A stretch of 64,000 nt of DNA from Gallionella sp. (GTDB lineage: Bacteria; Pseudomonadota; Gammaproteobacteria; Burkholderiales; Gallionellaceae): NCBI GenBank assembly GCA_030682375.1, contig JAUXOL010000019.1, positions 62,001 through 126,000 on the forward strand. The letters are read 5' to 3'. Shown in pieces: positions 1 to 8,142 of this stretch. Positions within the stretch are counted from its first letter, which is position 1, and each line of letters begins with the position of its first letter. The translations under genes and the position numbers were made by a program. The notes under the pieces are model-generated. The model ran no database searches, was not told where the DNA came from, and was given only the letters and a program-made list of their open reading frames with translations.

Positions 1-60
1 GCAACGAGACCGGGCGAACAGAATAACGTCATCCATTTCTCGGGAACCACGCAAAAGTGA
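1..60 (+). CDS. Possible 3' end of an upstream gene (partial)
   Basis: Frame 1 is open from the window edge to a TGA at 58-60 and would encode a 19-residue C-terminus ending in HFSGTTQK. A strong terminator hairpin follows at 114-144, which fits the end of a transcription unit. The fragment is too short to identify, and another frame could be the real one. Confidence 0.3.
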   Translation, partial: ATRPGEQNNVIHFSGTTQK

Positions 61-113
61 CGCGCGCGTCATCTTCGCCAATCGAGCCCCGTCTTGTCCT
101 GGGATGCGGGAAA

Positions 114-144
114 GCAAAACGCCACTGTTAAAGTGGCGTTTTGC
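114..144 (+). terminator. Rho-independent terminator, possibly bidirectional
   Basis: A perfect 13-bp stem (114-126 with 132-144) closes a 5-nt loop. The stem is GC-rich at its top and has an A-run on one side and a T-run on the other, so it could stop transcription from either direction. It lies after the possible gene end at position 60. Confidence 0.75.
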
Positions 145-152
145 TTTGTAAC

Positions 153-171
153 TGGCGGAGAGGGCGGGATT
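153..171 (-). repeat. 19-nt partial copy of the tRNA-Ser 3' end
   Basis: These 19 bases are identical to 335-353, the CCA end, acceptor 3' strand and start of the T arm of the neighbouring tRNA-Ser. The rest of a tRNA is missing, so this is a fragment. It may be an attachment-site remnant or a local duplication. Confidence 0.6.
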
Positions 172-304
172 GTTCGGTTTTCGCGTTGCCTCCGCGAAAA
201 CCTCATCCCTTGCTATGCTCGGGACTGCCTTCGGCATCCTGCGCGAGCGATGCTCGCTGGTCGAACCCGGGCGAATTCGCCCGCACACCGACTCTACCAA
301 ATAA

Positions 305-329
305 AAAACCGTCCACGAGGGACGGTTTT
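305..329 (-). terminator. Terminator of tRNA-Ser
   Basis: A 10-bp stem (305-314 with 320-329) with a 5-nt loop starts six bases past the CCA end of the minus-strand tRNA-Ser. It ends in a T-run on the minus strand. Confidence 0.8.
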
Positions 330-333
330 GTAT

Positions 334-425
<92 letters not shown>

Positions 426-485
426 GAAAGGGCGCGAAGAATAAACCAGAACGCCTATTCCCGCAATCGAAAACGCTCATCGCGG

Positions 486-1265
486 TTAAAAATGGTTGCG
501 CCATTGCCGCAATGCTGTGAAAACGCCCAGTTCGTCGGTGTCGGAGAGGCTCTGTGCCTGCAGCGTGCGGACGATCTCCGGTTCGCGGCAGCGCAGGAAG
601 GGGTTGGTCGCCTTTTCCAGTGGGATATTCGAGGGCAGGGACGGCAGGCCTGCATCGCGCAGCTGTCGTGTGGTCTCGATGCGCTGGCGTATAGCCGCGT
701 TGCCCGGTTCGCAGGCCAATGCGAAGCGCAGGTTGGCTTCGGTGTATTCGTGGGCGCAATAGACGCGGGTGTCGTCCGGCAGGTGGGCGAGGCGTTGCAG
801 CGAGTCGTGCAGTTGCGCCAGCGAGCCCTCGAAGTTGCGCCCGCAACCGGCGCCGAACATCACGTCGCCGCAGAACAGCATGCCCGGAGCGGTGAAGGCG
901 ATATGGTCGTCGAGGTGTCCGGGTATCTCCAGGATGTCGAGCTCGATATCGAGCGCATCCAGCCGCAGGCGGCCGCCCTCGCGCAAATCGTCGGTGATGT
1001 GCCGGTTGTTGGCGATGCGCTGGGTGCCGGGATGTCGCCGTCCGTACACCGGTACGTTGTATACTCCGCGCAATTCCGCGATGCCACCGATATGGTCGTG
1101 GTGGCGGTGGGTGCACAGGATGGCGACTAACTGCAGGCCGCGGGCTGCGAGGAACTCCAGCGCAGGCGCAGCCTCGCCGGGGTCGACCAGCGCGGCATGC
1201 GTGCCGTTGTGGATGGCCCAGATGTAGTTGTCCTGCAGCGCGGGTATGGCGGTGATTTCGAACAT
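486..1265 (-). CDS. gloB: Hydroxyacylglutathione hydrolase (glyoxalase II)
   Basis: This 259-residue protein has the metallo-beta-lactamase fold signature THRHHDH at residues 52-58, the binuclear metal site of glyoxalase II. Its length and N-terminus (MFEITAIPALQDNY) fit GloB. It should hydrolyse S-lactoylglutathione to D-lactate and glutathione in the cytoplasm, the second step of methylglyoxal detoxification. It is divergent from the methyltransferase gene at 1287 with only 21 bp between the start codons, so its promoter must overlap that gene or its start. Adjacency of gloB, a methyltransferase and rnhA-dnaQ is common in proteobacteria (recalled, not checked). Confidence 0.93.
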   Translation of the reverse strand: MFEITAIPALQDNYIWAIHNGTHAALVDPGEAAPALEFLAARGLQLVAILCTHRHHDHIGGIAELRGVYNVPVYGRRHPGTQRIANNRHITDDLREGGRLRLDALDIELDILEIPGHLDDHIAFTAPGMLFCGDVMFGAGCGRNFEGSLAQLHDSLQRLAHLPDDTRVYCAHEYTEANLRFALACEPGNAAIRQRIETTRQLRDAGLPSLPSNIPLEKATNPFLRCREPEIVRTLQAQSLSDTDELGVFTALRQWRNHF

Positions 1266-1286
1266 GGAGCGGACGGGTCGTGAGCG

Positions 1287-2078
1287 ATGCCGGATTGTAA
1301 GTCAACAGCACAGAATCTGAGCGAATGGTTCGCCACCGAGCAGGGCGGCTATGTGCTGGCGCGCGAGCAGGCGTATTTCGACCGCACCGTGGCGGATATC
1401 TTCGGCTTCAACGCCTTGCAGCTGGGCTTGCCGGAGCACGATTTCCTGCGCGGCAGCCGTATGCCGCTACGCTTCTCCGCCGGTAACCAGGTGGGCAACG
1501 ACGTGCGGTTGATCTGCGCCGAGCTGCCGTTCGAGAGCGCGAGCCTGGATCTGGTGGTGATGCCGCATGTGCTGGAGTTCTCCGAACATCCCCACCATAT
1601 CCTGCGCGAGGTCGAGCGGGTGCTGATGCCGGAGGGCAGCCTGATCATCACCGGCTTCAATCCGCGCAGCCTGTGGGGACTGCACCGTACCCTGGGCCGT
1701 CGGAAGGGATATCCGTGGTGCGGGCAGTTCATCGCGCTGCCGCGGCTGAAGGACTGGCTGGCGCTGCTGGGTTTCGAGGTGGTCGGCGGGCGTTTCGCCG
1801 CCTACGCGCCGCCGGTGCACCAGAGCAAGTGGCTGGAGCGCTTCGCGTTCATGGAGCGCGCGGGCGACCGCTGGTGGGCGGTCAGCGGCGGGGTGTATTG
1901 CCTGCATGCGGTGAAGCGGGTGCATGGCATGCGCCTGATCAAGCCGCAATGGAACGAGGGGCTGGTCAGCCGGTTGATGCCGGCTGCGCCCAAACTGAAC
2001 AACCGCATTACGCATTGTGAGGGCACGGCACAACAAAGTTGGGCAATCCGCAACCAACCAAAGGTTGGGCGGAATTGA
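1287..2078 (+). CDS. Class I SAM-dependent methyltransferase (Methyltransf_11-like)
   Basis: The 263-residue product has a methyltransferase core between about residues 50 and 135. It contains the acidic ELPFE segment, a post-motif DLVVMPHVLEF and a motif with GSLIITGFNP. The substrate is unknown. It lies between gloB (divergent) and rnhA, the usual place for this uncharacterised family. The last 18-20 codons (from about 2021) fall inside a palindromic repeat element, so the natural C-terminus has probably been replaced by repeat sequence. The start at 1287 is the first ATG after gloB. A later start is possible, because almost no room is left for a promoter. Confidence 0.8.
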   Translation: MPDCKSTAQNLSEWFATEQGGYVLAREQAYFDRTVADIFGFNALQLGLPEHDFLRGSRMPLRFSAGNQVGNDVRLICAELPFESASLDLVVMPHVLEFSEHPHHILREVERVLMPEGSLIITGFNPRSLWGLHRTLGRRKGYPWCGQFIALPRLKDWLALLGFEVVGGRFAAYAPPVHQSKWLERFAFMERAGDRWWAVSGGVYCLHAVKRVHGMRLIKPQWNEGLVSRLMPAAPKLNNRITHCEGTAQQSWAIRNQPKVGRN

Positions 2079-2091
2079 CACCGCCGTGCCC
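2021..2091. repeat. 71-bp palindromic intergenic element
   Basis: The element has 9-bp perfect terminal inverted repeats (2021-2029 and 2083-2091) and an internal hairpin. Its inner 56 bp (2031-2086) align without gaps to 10899-10954 at about 41 of 56 positions. The hairpin stem differs by paired changes (CCGC/GCGG against CCAC/GTGG). It overlaps the 3' end of the methyltransferase gene. Confidence 0.65.
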
Positions 2092-2120
2092 CTACGAAAA
2101 TATTCGAATAGATATAAAGC

Positions 2121-2603
2121 ATGGAAAAAGAAATCGTAGAAATATTCACTGACGGCGCATGCAAGGGTAATCCCGGTGTCGGCGGCTGGGGCGCGCTGCT
2201 GCGCACTAAGGGCAAAGAGCGCGAGCTATTCGGCGGCGAGGCGCACACCACCAACAACCGCATGGAACTGATGGGGGCGATCTCCGCGCTGGAGGCGCTG
2301 AAGCGCCATTGCCGCATCAAGCTGCATACCGACTCCAAGTATGTGCTGCAAGGCATCACCGAGTGGCTGGAAGGCTGGAAGAAGCGCGGCTGGAAGACAG
2401 CGGACAAGAAGCCGGTGAAGAACGAAGACCTGTGGCGAAGGCTGGACGCGATCGCGGCGCAGCACGAGATCGAATGGATCTGGGTCAAGGGTCATGCCGG
2501 GCACGACGGCAACGAGCGCGCCGACGAACTGGCGAACCGGGGCGTGGAATCGGTGGCCGAGAAGCAGATAGCCGGGCATCTGCAGGAGCAAAGCAATGCG
2601 TAG
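2121..2603 (+). CDS. rnhA: Ribonuclease HI
   Basis: The 160-residue protein has the complete RNase H active site: D11 in [12 protein letters not shown]49 in NNRMEL, D71 in HTDSKY and D135 in [10 protein letters not shown]. The basic-protrusion helix ([12 protein letters not shown]) of the E. coli type is also present. It degrades the RNA strand of RNA-DNA hybrids, including primers and R-loops. Its end overlaps the dnaQ start by 8 bp, so the two are translationally coupled. Confidence 0.97.
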   Translation: MEKEIVEIFTDGACKGNPGVGGWGALLRTKGKERELFGGEAHTTNNRMELMGAISALEALKRHCRIKLHTDSKYVLQGITEWLEGWKKRGWKTADKKPVKNEDLWRRLDAIAAQHEIEWIWVKGHAGHDGNERADELANRGVESVAEKQIAGHLQEQSNA

Positions 2604-3300
2604 GATCGTACTGGACACCGAAACCACCGGCCTGAGTCCCGCCGGCGGACACCGCATCATCGAAGTGGCGGCCATCGTGCTGGAAGGTCGCCGCGTCTCG
2701 AAGAACCACTTCCATCATTACGTCGATCCCGAGCGCGAGGTGGACGAGGATGCGGCGCGGGTGCACGGCTTCACCTGGGACATGCTGCGCGGTCGTGCGA
2801 AGTTCGCCGATATCGCGCCCAGTTTCCTCGAATTCATCGGCGACGCGGAACTGATCATCCACAACGCGCCGTTCGACATGGGCTTCCTGAACCACGAACT
2901 GGGGAGGCTCGGGCTGCCGCCGCTGACCAACCCGGTGACCGACACGCTCAAGCTCGCGCGCGAGATGCATCCGGGCAAGAAGAACAATCTGGACGCACTG
3001 TGCAGCCGCTACGAGATCGACAACGCGCACCGCTCGCTGCACGGCGCGCTGCTGGATACCGAGCTGTTGGCCGAGGTCTTCCTTGCAATGACGCGCGGGC
3101 AGGAGAGCCTGCTAGGCGACGACCAGCAGGCTCCTGCGGAACGCCAGGCGGCGAAGCTGGAGCAGGACGGCACGCGCCCGCCGTTGCGTGTGCTGCAGCC
3201 GAGCGACGAGGAACTGGCCCTGCATGCGCAGCAACTGGCCGACATCGACAAGGCCAGCAAGGGCGCATGCCTGTGGAAACAGCTGGAAGGCGCGGCGTGA
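2596..3300 (+). CDS. dnaQ: DNA polymerase III epsilon subunit (3'-5' proofreading exonuclease)
   Basis: This 234-residue DEDDh exonuclease carries D7-x-E9 (LDTETTGL), D94 in HNAPFD, and H149 with D154 in HGALLDTEL. The length and C-terminal tail after residue 170 match DnaQ, whose tail contacts the polymerase alpha subunit. It removes misincorporated nucleotides during replication. It overlaps rnhA upstream and the hydrolase gene downstream, so the three form one transcription unit. Confidence 0.96.
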   Translation: MRRIVLDTETTGLSPAGGHRIIEVAAIVLEGRRVSKNHFHHYVDPEREVDEDAARVHGFTWDMLRGRAKFADIAPSFLEFIGDAELIIHNAPFDMGFLNHELGRLGLPPLTNPVTDTLKLAREMHPGKKNNLDALCSRYEIDNAHRSLHGALLDTELLAEVFLAMTRGQESLLGDDQQAPAERQAAKLEQDGTRPPLRVLQPSDEELALHAQQLADIDKASKGACLWKQLEGAA

Positions 3301-4130
3301 ACCTGAGGCGTATCTCGGTCTGGGCCGGCGTCGTCGTGACGATGTCCTATCTCGCGGCCTGCGGCTACATGTGGTCGGCGCAAAAGCAGCTGGTGTTCGA
3401 ACCCAGCCCGGAGATACAGACCACACCGGCCCGCCTGGGGATGCGCTTCGAGGAACTGAGCATTCCGGTTGGCAGCGCCGAACTGCACGGCTGGTGGGTA
3501 CCGGCGGAGCAGCCGGGCGCGGTGACGGTGCTGTATCTTCACGGCAACTATCGCAACATCGGCAACAACCTCGATCACACGCGGCACCTGCACGACCTCG
3601 GCTACAACGTGATGCTGGCGGATTACCGCGGCTACGGCAAGAGCACGGGCGGCGCGCCCAGCGAAGCCAAGGTGTACGAGGACGCCGAGGCGGCATGGCA
3701 GTACATGCTCAAGGTGCGCGGCGTGCATCCCCGGCGCGCCTTCATCTACGGCCATTCGCTGGGTGGCGCGATCGCGATCGATCTGGCATCGCGCCATCCC
3801 GAGGCCGCGGGCCTGATCGCCGAGAGCGCCTTCACCTCCATGCAGGCGATGGGCGAACTGGAATACGGCTATCTGCCGGTTGGGGCGCTGCTGAACCAGC
3901 GCTTCGATTCGCTGCAGAAGATCGCGACGCTGAAGCTCCCGGTGCTGCTGATACACGGCACCTGGGACCAGCGGGTGCCGGTGGCGATGGCGCAGCAACT
4001 CTACGCCGCCGCACCGCAACCCAAGACGCTGACCCTGATCGAGGGCGGCGAACACAGCAACAGCGGCATGGTCGGCTGGGTCGAATACCGCGAAGCGGTA
4101 TCGGCCTTCGTCAAACGATACGCACGTTAA
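3297..4130 (+). CDS. Membrane-anchored alpha/beta hydrolase (YfhR/BEM46-like)
   Basis: I place the start at GTG 3297, which overlaps the dnaQ stop (GTGA) and gives 277 residues. A more upstream start would run through dnaQ. Residues about 7-24 form a hydrophobic anchor ending in AACGY, possibly a lipobox. The hydrolase domain has the oxyanion HGN (82-84), nucleophile S154 in GHSLGG, D224 in GTWDQRVP and H253 in GGEHSN. This is a serine hydrolase of unknown substrate, probably facing the periplasm. It ends just before two inverted-repeat structures. Confidence 0.85.
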   Translation: MNLRRISVWAGVVVTMSYLAACGYMWSAQKQLVFEPSPEIQTTPARLGMRFEELSIPVGSAELHGWWVPAEQPGAVTVLYLHGNYRNIGNNLDHTRHLHDLGYNVMLADYRGYGKSTGGAPSEAKVYEDAEAAWQYMLKVRGVHPRRAFIYGHSLGGAIAIDLASRHPEAAGLIAESAFTSMQAMGELEYGYLPVGALLNQRFDSLQKIATLKLPVLLIHGTWDQRVPVAMAQQLYAAAPQPKTLTLIEGGEHSNSGMVGWVEYREAVSAFVKRYAR

Positions 4131-4158
4131 CGAAACTCGCGAAGCGATTCGTTCGCCT

Positions 4159-4180
4159 CCTCTCCCGCTTGCGGGAGAGG
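4159..4180. repeat. Palindromic REP-like hairpin
   Basis: A perfect 10-bp stem with a 2-nt loop sits in the context CTCTCCCGC..GCGGGAGAGG followed by GAGGTGAGGG. This resembles a widespread proteobacterial intergenic palindrome. It may protect or terminate the upstream transcript. Confidence 0.6.
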
Positions 4181-4194
4181 ATTGAGGTGAGGGA

Positions 4195-4246
4195 AACGGG
4201 CATGGCAAGTTTCATAATCAGGGCTGGCATACTTGCCATGCCCGTT
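4195..4246. terminator. Large inverted repeat, terminator-like
   Basis: A perfect 16-bp stem (4195-4210 with 4231-4246) encloses a 20-nt loop. It lies between the hydrolase gene and the flavoprotein gene. The 3' side lacks a long T-run, so termination is plausible but not certain. Confidence 0.5.
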
Positions 4247-4285
4247 AATCCCAATTAACGCGCCCCAGCGGCGCAGGAAAACAAC

Positions 4286-5482
4286 ATGAAAACAGACGTA
4301 ATCATTATCGGCGCAGGCGCCGCAGGCCTGATGTGCGCGATGCAGGCCGCGCAACGCGGGCGTTCGGTCGTGCTGATCGACCACTCCAAGAAACTCGCCG
4401 AGAAGATCCGCATCTCCGGCGGCGGCAACTGCAACTTCACCAACCGCGACGTAGCGCCGGACAACTTCATCTCCGCGAACCCGAACTTCTGCCGCTCCGC
4501 GCTGGCGCGCTACAAGCCGCAGGACTTCATCTCGCTGCTGTACAAGCACAACATCGCCTTCCACGAGAAGACGCTGGGCCAGCTGTTCTGCGACGACGGC
4601 TCCGAGGCGATTGTCACCATGCTGCGCAACGAATGCGACGAGGCCGGAGTGAAGCGCTTCATGGGCTGCGAAGTGGAAGAGATCAAGTACGACGCGCCGA
4701 AGGAAGAGGGGGCAAAGGGCAAGTTCCATGTCGCCGCTTCGCGCGGCGCATTCACCACGCCGTCGCTGGTCATCGCCACCGGCGGCCTGTCCATCCCCAA
4801 GGCCGGTGCCACGCCATACGGTTACCACGTCGCCGAACAGTTCGGCATCAACATCGTCAAGCCCAAGCCCGGCCTGGTGCCGCTGAGCGTCGCCCCCGAC
4901 GACTGGAAGGCCTATGCCGATCTGACCGGCGTATCGCTGGATGTATCGGTGAGCTTCGGCAAACGCAGCTTCCGCGAAAACATGCTGGTGACCCACCGCG
5001 GCCTGAGCGGCCCGGCGATTTTGCAAATCTCGTCCTACTGGCAACACGGCCAGCCGCTGCACATCGACCTGCTGCCCGACCTCGACATGATGGAGCAGCT
5101 GACCGAGCAGAAGGGCAGCAAGAAACTGCTGAGCAACTACCTCACGCAATGGTGGCCGAAAAGCTTCGCCGACGCATGGTGCGGCGAACTGAAAGGCGTC
5201 GCGAACCTGCCGCTGAACCAGTACAACGACAAACAGCGCAAACTGCTCGCCGCTGCGCTGAACGACTGGCAAGTCACCCCCAGCGGCACGCTGGGCTACA
5301 CCAAGGCCGAAGTCACCTGCGGCGGCGTCGACACGCACGCGCTGTCGTCCAAGACCATGGAATGCAACGAAGTGCCGGGGCTGTACTTCATCGGCGAGGT
5401 GGTGGATGTCACCGGACAGCTCGGCGGGTATAACTTCCAGTGGGCTTGGGCTTCAGGGTATGCGGCGGGGCAGGCCGTTTAA
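4286..5482 (+). CDS. HI0933-family NAD(P)/FAD-dependent oxidoreductase (YhiN/BaiN-like flavoprotein)
   Basis: This 398-residue protein starts with the FAD dinucleotide motif GAGAAG at residues 8-14. The family hallmarks follow: KIRISGGGNCNFTN (about 46-59), ATGGLSIPK, the GGV segment near residue 347 and the C-terminal GGYNFQWAWASG. Length and motifs match HI0933_like proteins, whose physiological role is mostly unknown; BaiN of gut clostridia reduces bile-acid intermediates. It sits alone, preceded by two palindromes and followed by a gene that overlaps its 3' end. Confidence 0.88.
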   Translation: MKTDVIIIGAGAAGLMCAMQAAQRGRSVVLIDHSKKLAEKIRISGGGNCNFTNRDVAPDNFISANPNFCRSALARYKPQDFISLLYKHNIAFHEKTLGQLFCDDGSEAIVTMLRNECDEAGVKRFMGCEVEEIKYDAPKEEGAKGKFHVAASRGAFTTPSLVIATGGLSIPKAGATPYGYHVAEQFGINIVKPKPGLVPLSVAPDDWKAYADLTGVSLDVSVSFGKRSFRENMLVTHRGLSGPAILQISSYWQHGQPLHIDLLPDLDMMEQLTEQKGSKKLLSNYLTQWWPKSFADAWCGELKGVANLPLNQYNDKQRKLLAAALNDWQVTPSGTLGYTKAEVTCGGVDTHALSSKTMECNEVPGLYFIGEVVDVTGQLGGYNFQWAWASGYAAGQAV

Positions 5483-6062
5483 GGTGCCAGTGATCTCTGA
5501 CGACAGCCAACAAGTTTTCTTTTCGAGTCAGCGTTCTGCGACATCACATTGCTATGATCTTGCAAAGCGTTCTTTGCTTGCAGCGGATATTGAGATAAAT
5601 CGGGTATGGTCAGGACACCCTGCGCCAACAGATTATGCTGAGAAGGCTCAGCGCTTTCAGCTAATTCTTATTGACCTACATTTCTTTTTTATCTCGATAC
5701 GCAATCTCTATCGCTATCTAGAAAAAATCGTTCTTGATCCGACGTACGCTCATTTGAGGCCGGAACTTGATCGTCTAAATGACGAATGGTTTCGACATTA
5801 CTCTTCAGGGCGTGAAGCGTTTGAACACATTGATCAGAGATTGCCTGGCGAGAGGCATGAAAATAGAATTGTCGAGATCGAAGAAAATGGTGCACGGAGA
5901 AAAATTCACTATGGTTTGTATTTGAGTAGAGGAGTGTTTGCTCATTCTGATCTTGAATGGGACATCAGTCTCTCCGCGTTCAACCAAATCAAGAATGAGG
6001 TAAATGTATTTCTCCAATCGGTCGTCCAGTCGTCTAAAACTACGCGCAACACAGCACCGTAG
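5460..6062 (+). CDS. Hypothetical protein, AT-rich, possible HEPN-like fold
   Basis: I do not recognise this protein with confidence. The start may be ATG 5460 (overlapping the flavoprotein gene), GTG 5484 or GTG 5490, giving about 190-200 residues. It is clearly AT-richer than its neighbours, which suggests transfer. The body looks helical and contains SGREAFEHIDQRLPG, an R-x4-H arrangement like that of HEPN-domain nucleases. A YGLYLSRGVFAHSD segment near the C-terminus is another feature. The stop codon lies inside a palindromic repeat element. The HEPN reading is inference from one short motif. Confidence 0.55.
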   Translation: MRRGRPFKVPVISDDSQQVFFSSQRSATSHCYDLAKRSLLAADIEINRVWSGHPAPTDYAEKAQRFQLILIDLHFFFISIRNLYRYLEKIVLDPTYAHLRPELDRLNDEWFRHYSSGREAFEHIDQRLPGERHENRIVEIEENGARRKIHYGLYLSRGVFAHSDLEWDISLSAFNQIKNEVNVFLQSVVQSSKTTRNTAP

Positions 6063-6094
6063 GGCGCATTAGCCGCAAGGCGTAATGTGCCGAA
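6058..6094. repeat. Short GTAGGGCG-type intergenic repeat
   Basis: The sequence CGTAGGGCGCATTAGCCGCA and its continuation ending in GTGCCG is a palindromic element related to the left halves of the elements at 10743 and 10886. It supplies the stop codon of the preceding gene. Confidence 0.55.
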
Positions 6095-6161
6095 TGCTTG
6101 AACCATCCGGCGGTTTCGGTGCTATAGTTTTCCCGCAATTTTCAACCTTGAGGAGTCGACG

Positions 6162-6770
6162 ATGCGTGTCTTGTGGATGGTTTTGCTGACGATGTTGTTG
6201 AGCGGTTGCGGCTACAACACTTTTCAAACGACAGACGAGCAGATCAAGGCGAGCTGGGCTGAGGTGCTGAACCAGTACCAGCGGCGCGCCGACCTGATTC
6301 CCAATCTGGTGAACACGGTCAAGGGCTATGCGGCGCAGGAGCAGGCGGTGTTGCTGGGCGTGACCGAGGCGCGTGCGAAGGTCGGCAGCATCCAGGCGAC
6401 GCCGGAGCTGGTCAACGATCCGCAGGCCTTCGCCAACTTCCAGGCCGCACAGGGGCAACTGACCTCGGCGCTGAGCCGCTTGCTGGTGGTGTCGGAGAAC
6501 TATCCGCAACTGAAGTCCGATGCGAACTTCCGCGACTTGCAGGCGCAGCTCGAAGGTACGGAGAACCGCATCACCGTGGCGCGCAAGCGTTACATCGAGG
6601 CGGTGCAGGAATACAACGTCGCGGTGCGCTCCTTCCCGACCAACCTGACGGCGATGCTGTTCGGCTATGCGGTCAAGCCGTCGTTCACCGTGGAGAACGA
6701 GAAGGCGATCTCAGCTCCGCCGACGGTGGATTTCGCAGCACCTCAACCCGTTGCTGCTCCGGCGAAATAA
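6162..6770 (+). CDS. lemA: LemA family protein
   Basis: The 202-residue product starts with a lipoprotein-type signal (lipobox LLSGC, Cys16). The LemA core follows, with YQRRADLIPNLVNTVKGYA near residue 41 and AVQEYNVAVRSFPTNL near residue 147. LemA proteins are membrane-associated helical-bundle proteins of poorly defined role. They are commonly encoded next to TPM-domain genes, as here: the next gene starts directly after the stop. A Pro/Ala-rich tail ends the protein. Confidence 0.92.
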   Translation: MRVLWMVLLTMLLSGCGYNTFQTTDEQIKASWAEVLNQYQRRADLIPNLVNTVKGYAAQEQAVLLGVTEARAKVGSIQATPELVNDPQAFANFQAAQGQLTSALSRLLVVSENYPQLKSDANFRDLQAQLEGTENRITVARKRYIEAVQEYNVAVRSFPTNLTAMLFGYAVKPSFTVENEKAISAPPTVDFAAPQPVAAPAK

Positions 6771-7604
6771 ATGAACATCCTGGCGCGAGTCTTCCTGCTT
6801 GCGCTGCTGCTGGTCGGGGCGGCGCAGGCCGAGGTGGCAGTCCCGCCGCTGTCCGCGCGCGTCACCGATCTCACTTCCACGCTGGACGCGCAACAGATTC
6901 AGACTCTTGAATCCCGCCTCGCCGCATTCGAAGCGAAGAAGGGCGCGCAGATCGCGGTGCTGCTCCTGCCGACCACACAGCCCGAGACCATAGAGCAATA
7001 CGGCATCCGCGTCGCCGAGGTGTGGAAGCTCGGGCGCAAGGGCGTGGACGACGGCGTGCTGCTGCTGGTCGCCAAGGAAGATCGCGCGATGCGCATCGAG
7101 GTCGGCTACGGGCTGGAAGGCGCGCTGAACGACGCGACGGCGAAGCGCATCGTCGCCGAGATCATCACGCCGTTCTTCAAGCGCGGCGAGTTCTATCAGG
7201 GCATAGATGCAGGCACGGCGGCGATCATCAGGGTCGTCGAAGGCGAGCCGTTGCCCGAGCCGCAACGCGGCACGTCCGGCGACAAGGGCGACATCGAGTC
7301 GCTGCTGTTCATCGCCTTCGGTGCGGTGGTTGTCGTCGGCGGCATACTGCGCTCGTTGCTCGGTCGCCTTCCCGCGGCGCTGCTGACTGGCGGCGGACTG
7401 GGACTGGTGGCCTGGCTGACGGCAGTCCCGTTAATGATGGCGCTGCTGGCCGGGGTGATGGCCTTCGTGTTCGTCTTGCTGGGCGGTATGCGCCACGGCT
7501 TCGGCGGCATGGGCGGCGGAGGCGGTCGTGGCGGGTTTGGAGGAGGCGGTTTCGGCGGCGGGGGTGGAGGGTTTGGTGGCGGCGGAGCGTCTGGACGTTG
7601 GTAG
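6771..7604 (+). CDS. TPM-domain membrane protein (YgcG-like)
   Basis: The 277-residue protein begins with a cleavable-looking signal peptide (about 1-20). A TPM domain follows (about 25-150; QIQTLESRLAAFEAKKGAQIAVL, then VGYGLEGALND), then two or three hydrophobic segments (about 180-235). The tail is extremely Gly-rich and ends near GGGGASGRW. This is the usual YgcG/UPF0603 architecture. The gene directly abuts lemA and precedes a second TPM gene, so the three form an operon, probably acting at the cell envelope. Confidence 0.88.
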   Translation: MNILARVFLLALLLVGAAQAEVAVPPLSARVTDLTSTLDAQQIQTLESRLAAFEAKKGAQIAVLLLPTTQPETIEQYGIRVAEVWKLGRKGVDDGVLLLVAKEDRAMRIEVGYGLEGALNDATAKRIVAEIITPFFKRGEFYQGIDAGTAAIIRVVEGEPLPEPQRGTSGDKGDIESLLFIAFGAVVVVGGILRSLLGRLPAALLTGGGLGLVAWLTAVPLMMALLAGVMAFVFVLLGGMRHGFGGMGGGGGRGGFGGGGFGGGGGGFGGGGASGRW

Positions 7605-7614
7605 GGGTAATGAT

Positions 7615-8112
7615 ATGGATTTGAAACGCATCATGCGGCATCTGTCTAGCGGACGCGCGAATGTGAACCGCGTGCTGCCGCCGCGCGCGCTGGAGGCGAT
7701 AGAGCGCGCGATTGTCGCGGCCGAGATGCAGCACGACGGGCAGATTCGTTTCGCGGTCGAGGCCGCGCTGGACTGGCAGCCGCTGCTGGCCGGGCAGACC
7801 GCGCGCGAACGCGCCGTCGAGGTGTTCTCGCAATTGCGCGTATGGGACACCGAGCACAACAACGGCGTGCTGATCTACCTGCTGCTGGCCGACCGCGACG
7901 TGGAGATCGTCGCCGACCGCGGCATCCACGCCCAGCTTGGCGACGAAATCTGGGAGGAAATCTGCCGGGAGATGGAGGCCGCATTCCGCGACGGACGCTT
8001 CGAGGCGGGTGTGCTGGCCGGGGTGCGTGCAGTCGGCGACCATCTGGTCAGGCATTTCCCGCCGCGCAGCGACAAGCCCAACGAAATGCCGGACAGCCCG
8101 GTGGTGTTGTAG
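7615..8112 (+). CDS. Second TPM-domain protein, soluble form
   Basis: I choose ATG 7615, 10 bp after the preceding stop with a GGGG run upstream, giving 165 residues. The protein lacks a signal peptide. Its TPM domain contains AIVAAEMQHDGQIRFAVE, VFSQLRVWDTEHNNGVLIYLLLADRDVEIVAD and a C-terminal GVRAVGDHL. A membrane TPM protein followed by a short cytoplasmic one after lemA is a frequent arrangement. Function is not established. Confidence 0.85.
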   Translation: MDLKRIMRHLSSGRANVNRVLPPRALEAIERAIVAAEMQHDGQIRFAVEAALDWQPLLAGQTARERAVEVFSQLRVWDTEHNNGVLIYLLLADRDVEIVADRGIHAQLGDEIWEEICREMEAAFRDGRFEAGVLAGVRAVGDHLVRHFPPRSDKPNEMPDSPVVL

Positions 8113-8142
8113 CGGTTCGATTCAGGGCGATATGAGGATCAG

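Noticed and set aside
153..171. A second tRNA-Ser gene
   Set aside because: Only 19 bases of the 3' end are present; no anticodon arm or 5' acceptor strand can be found nearby.
4127..5338. A 403-codon minus-strand open frame
   Set aside because: It is antisense to the HI0933-type flavoprotein and lacks any recognisable domain.
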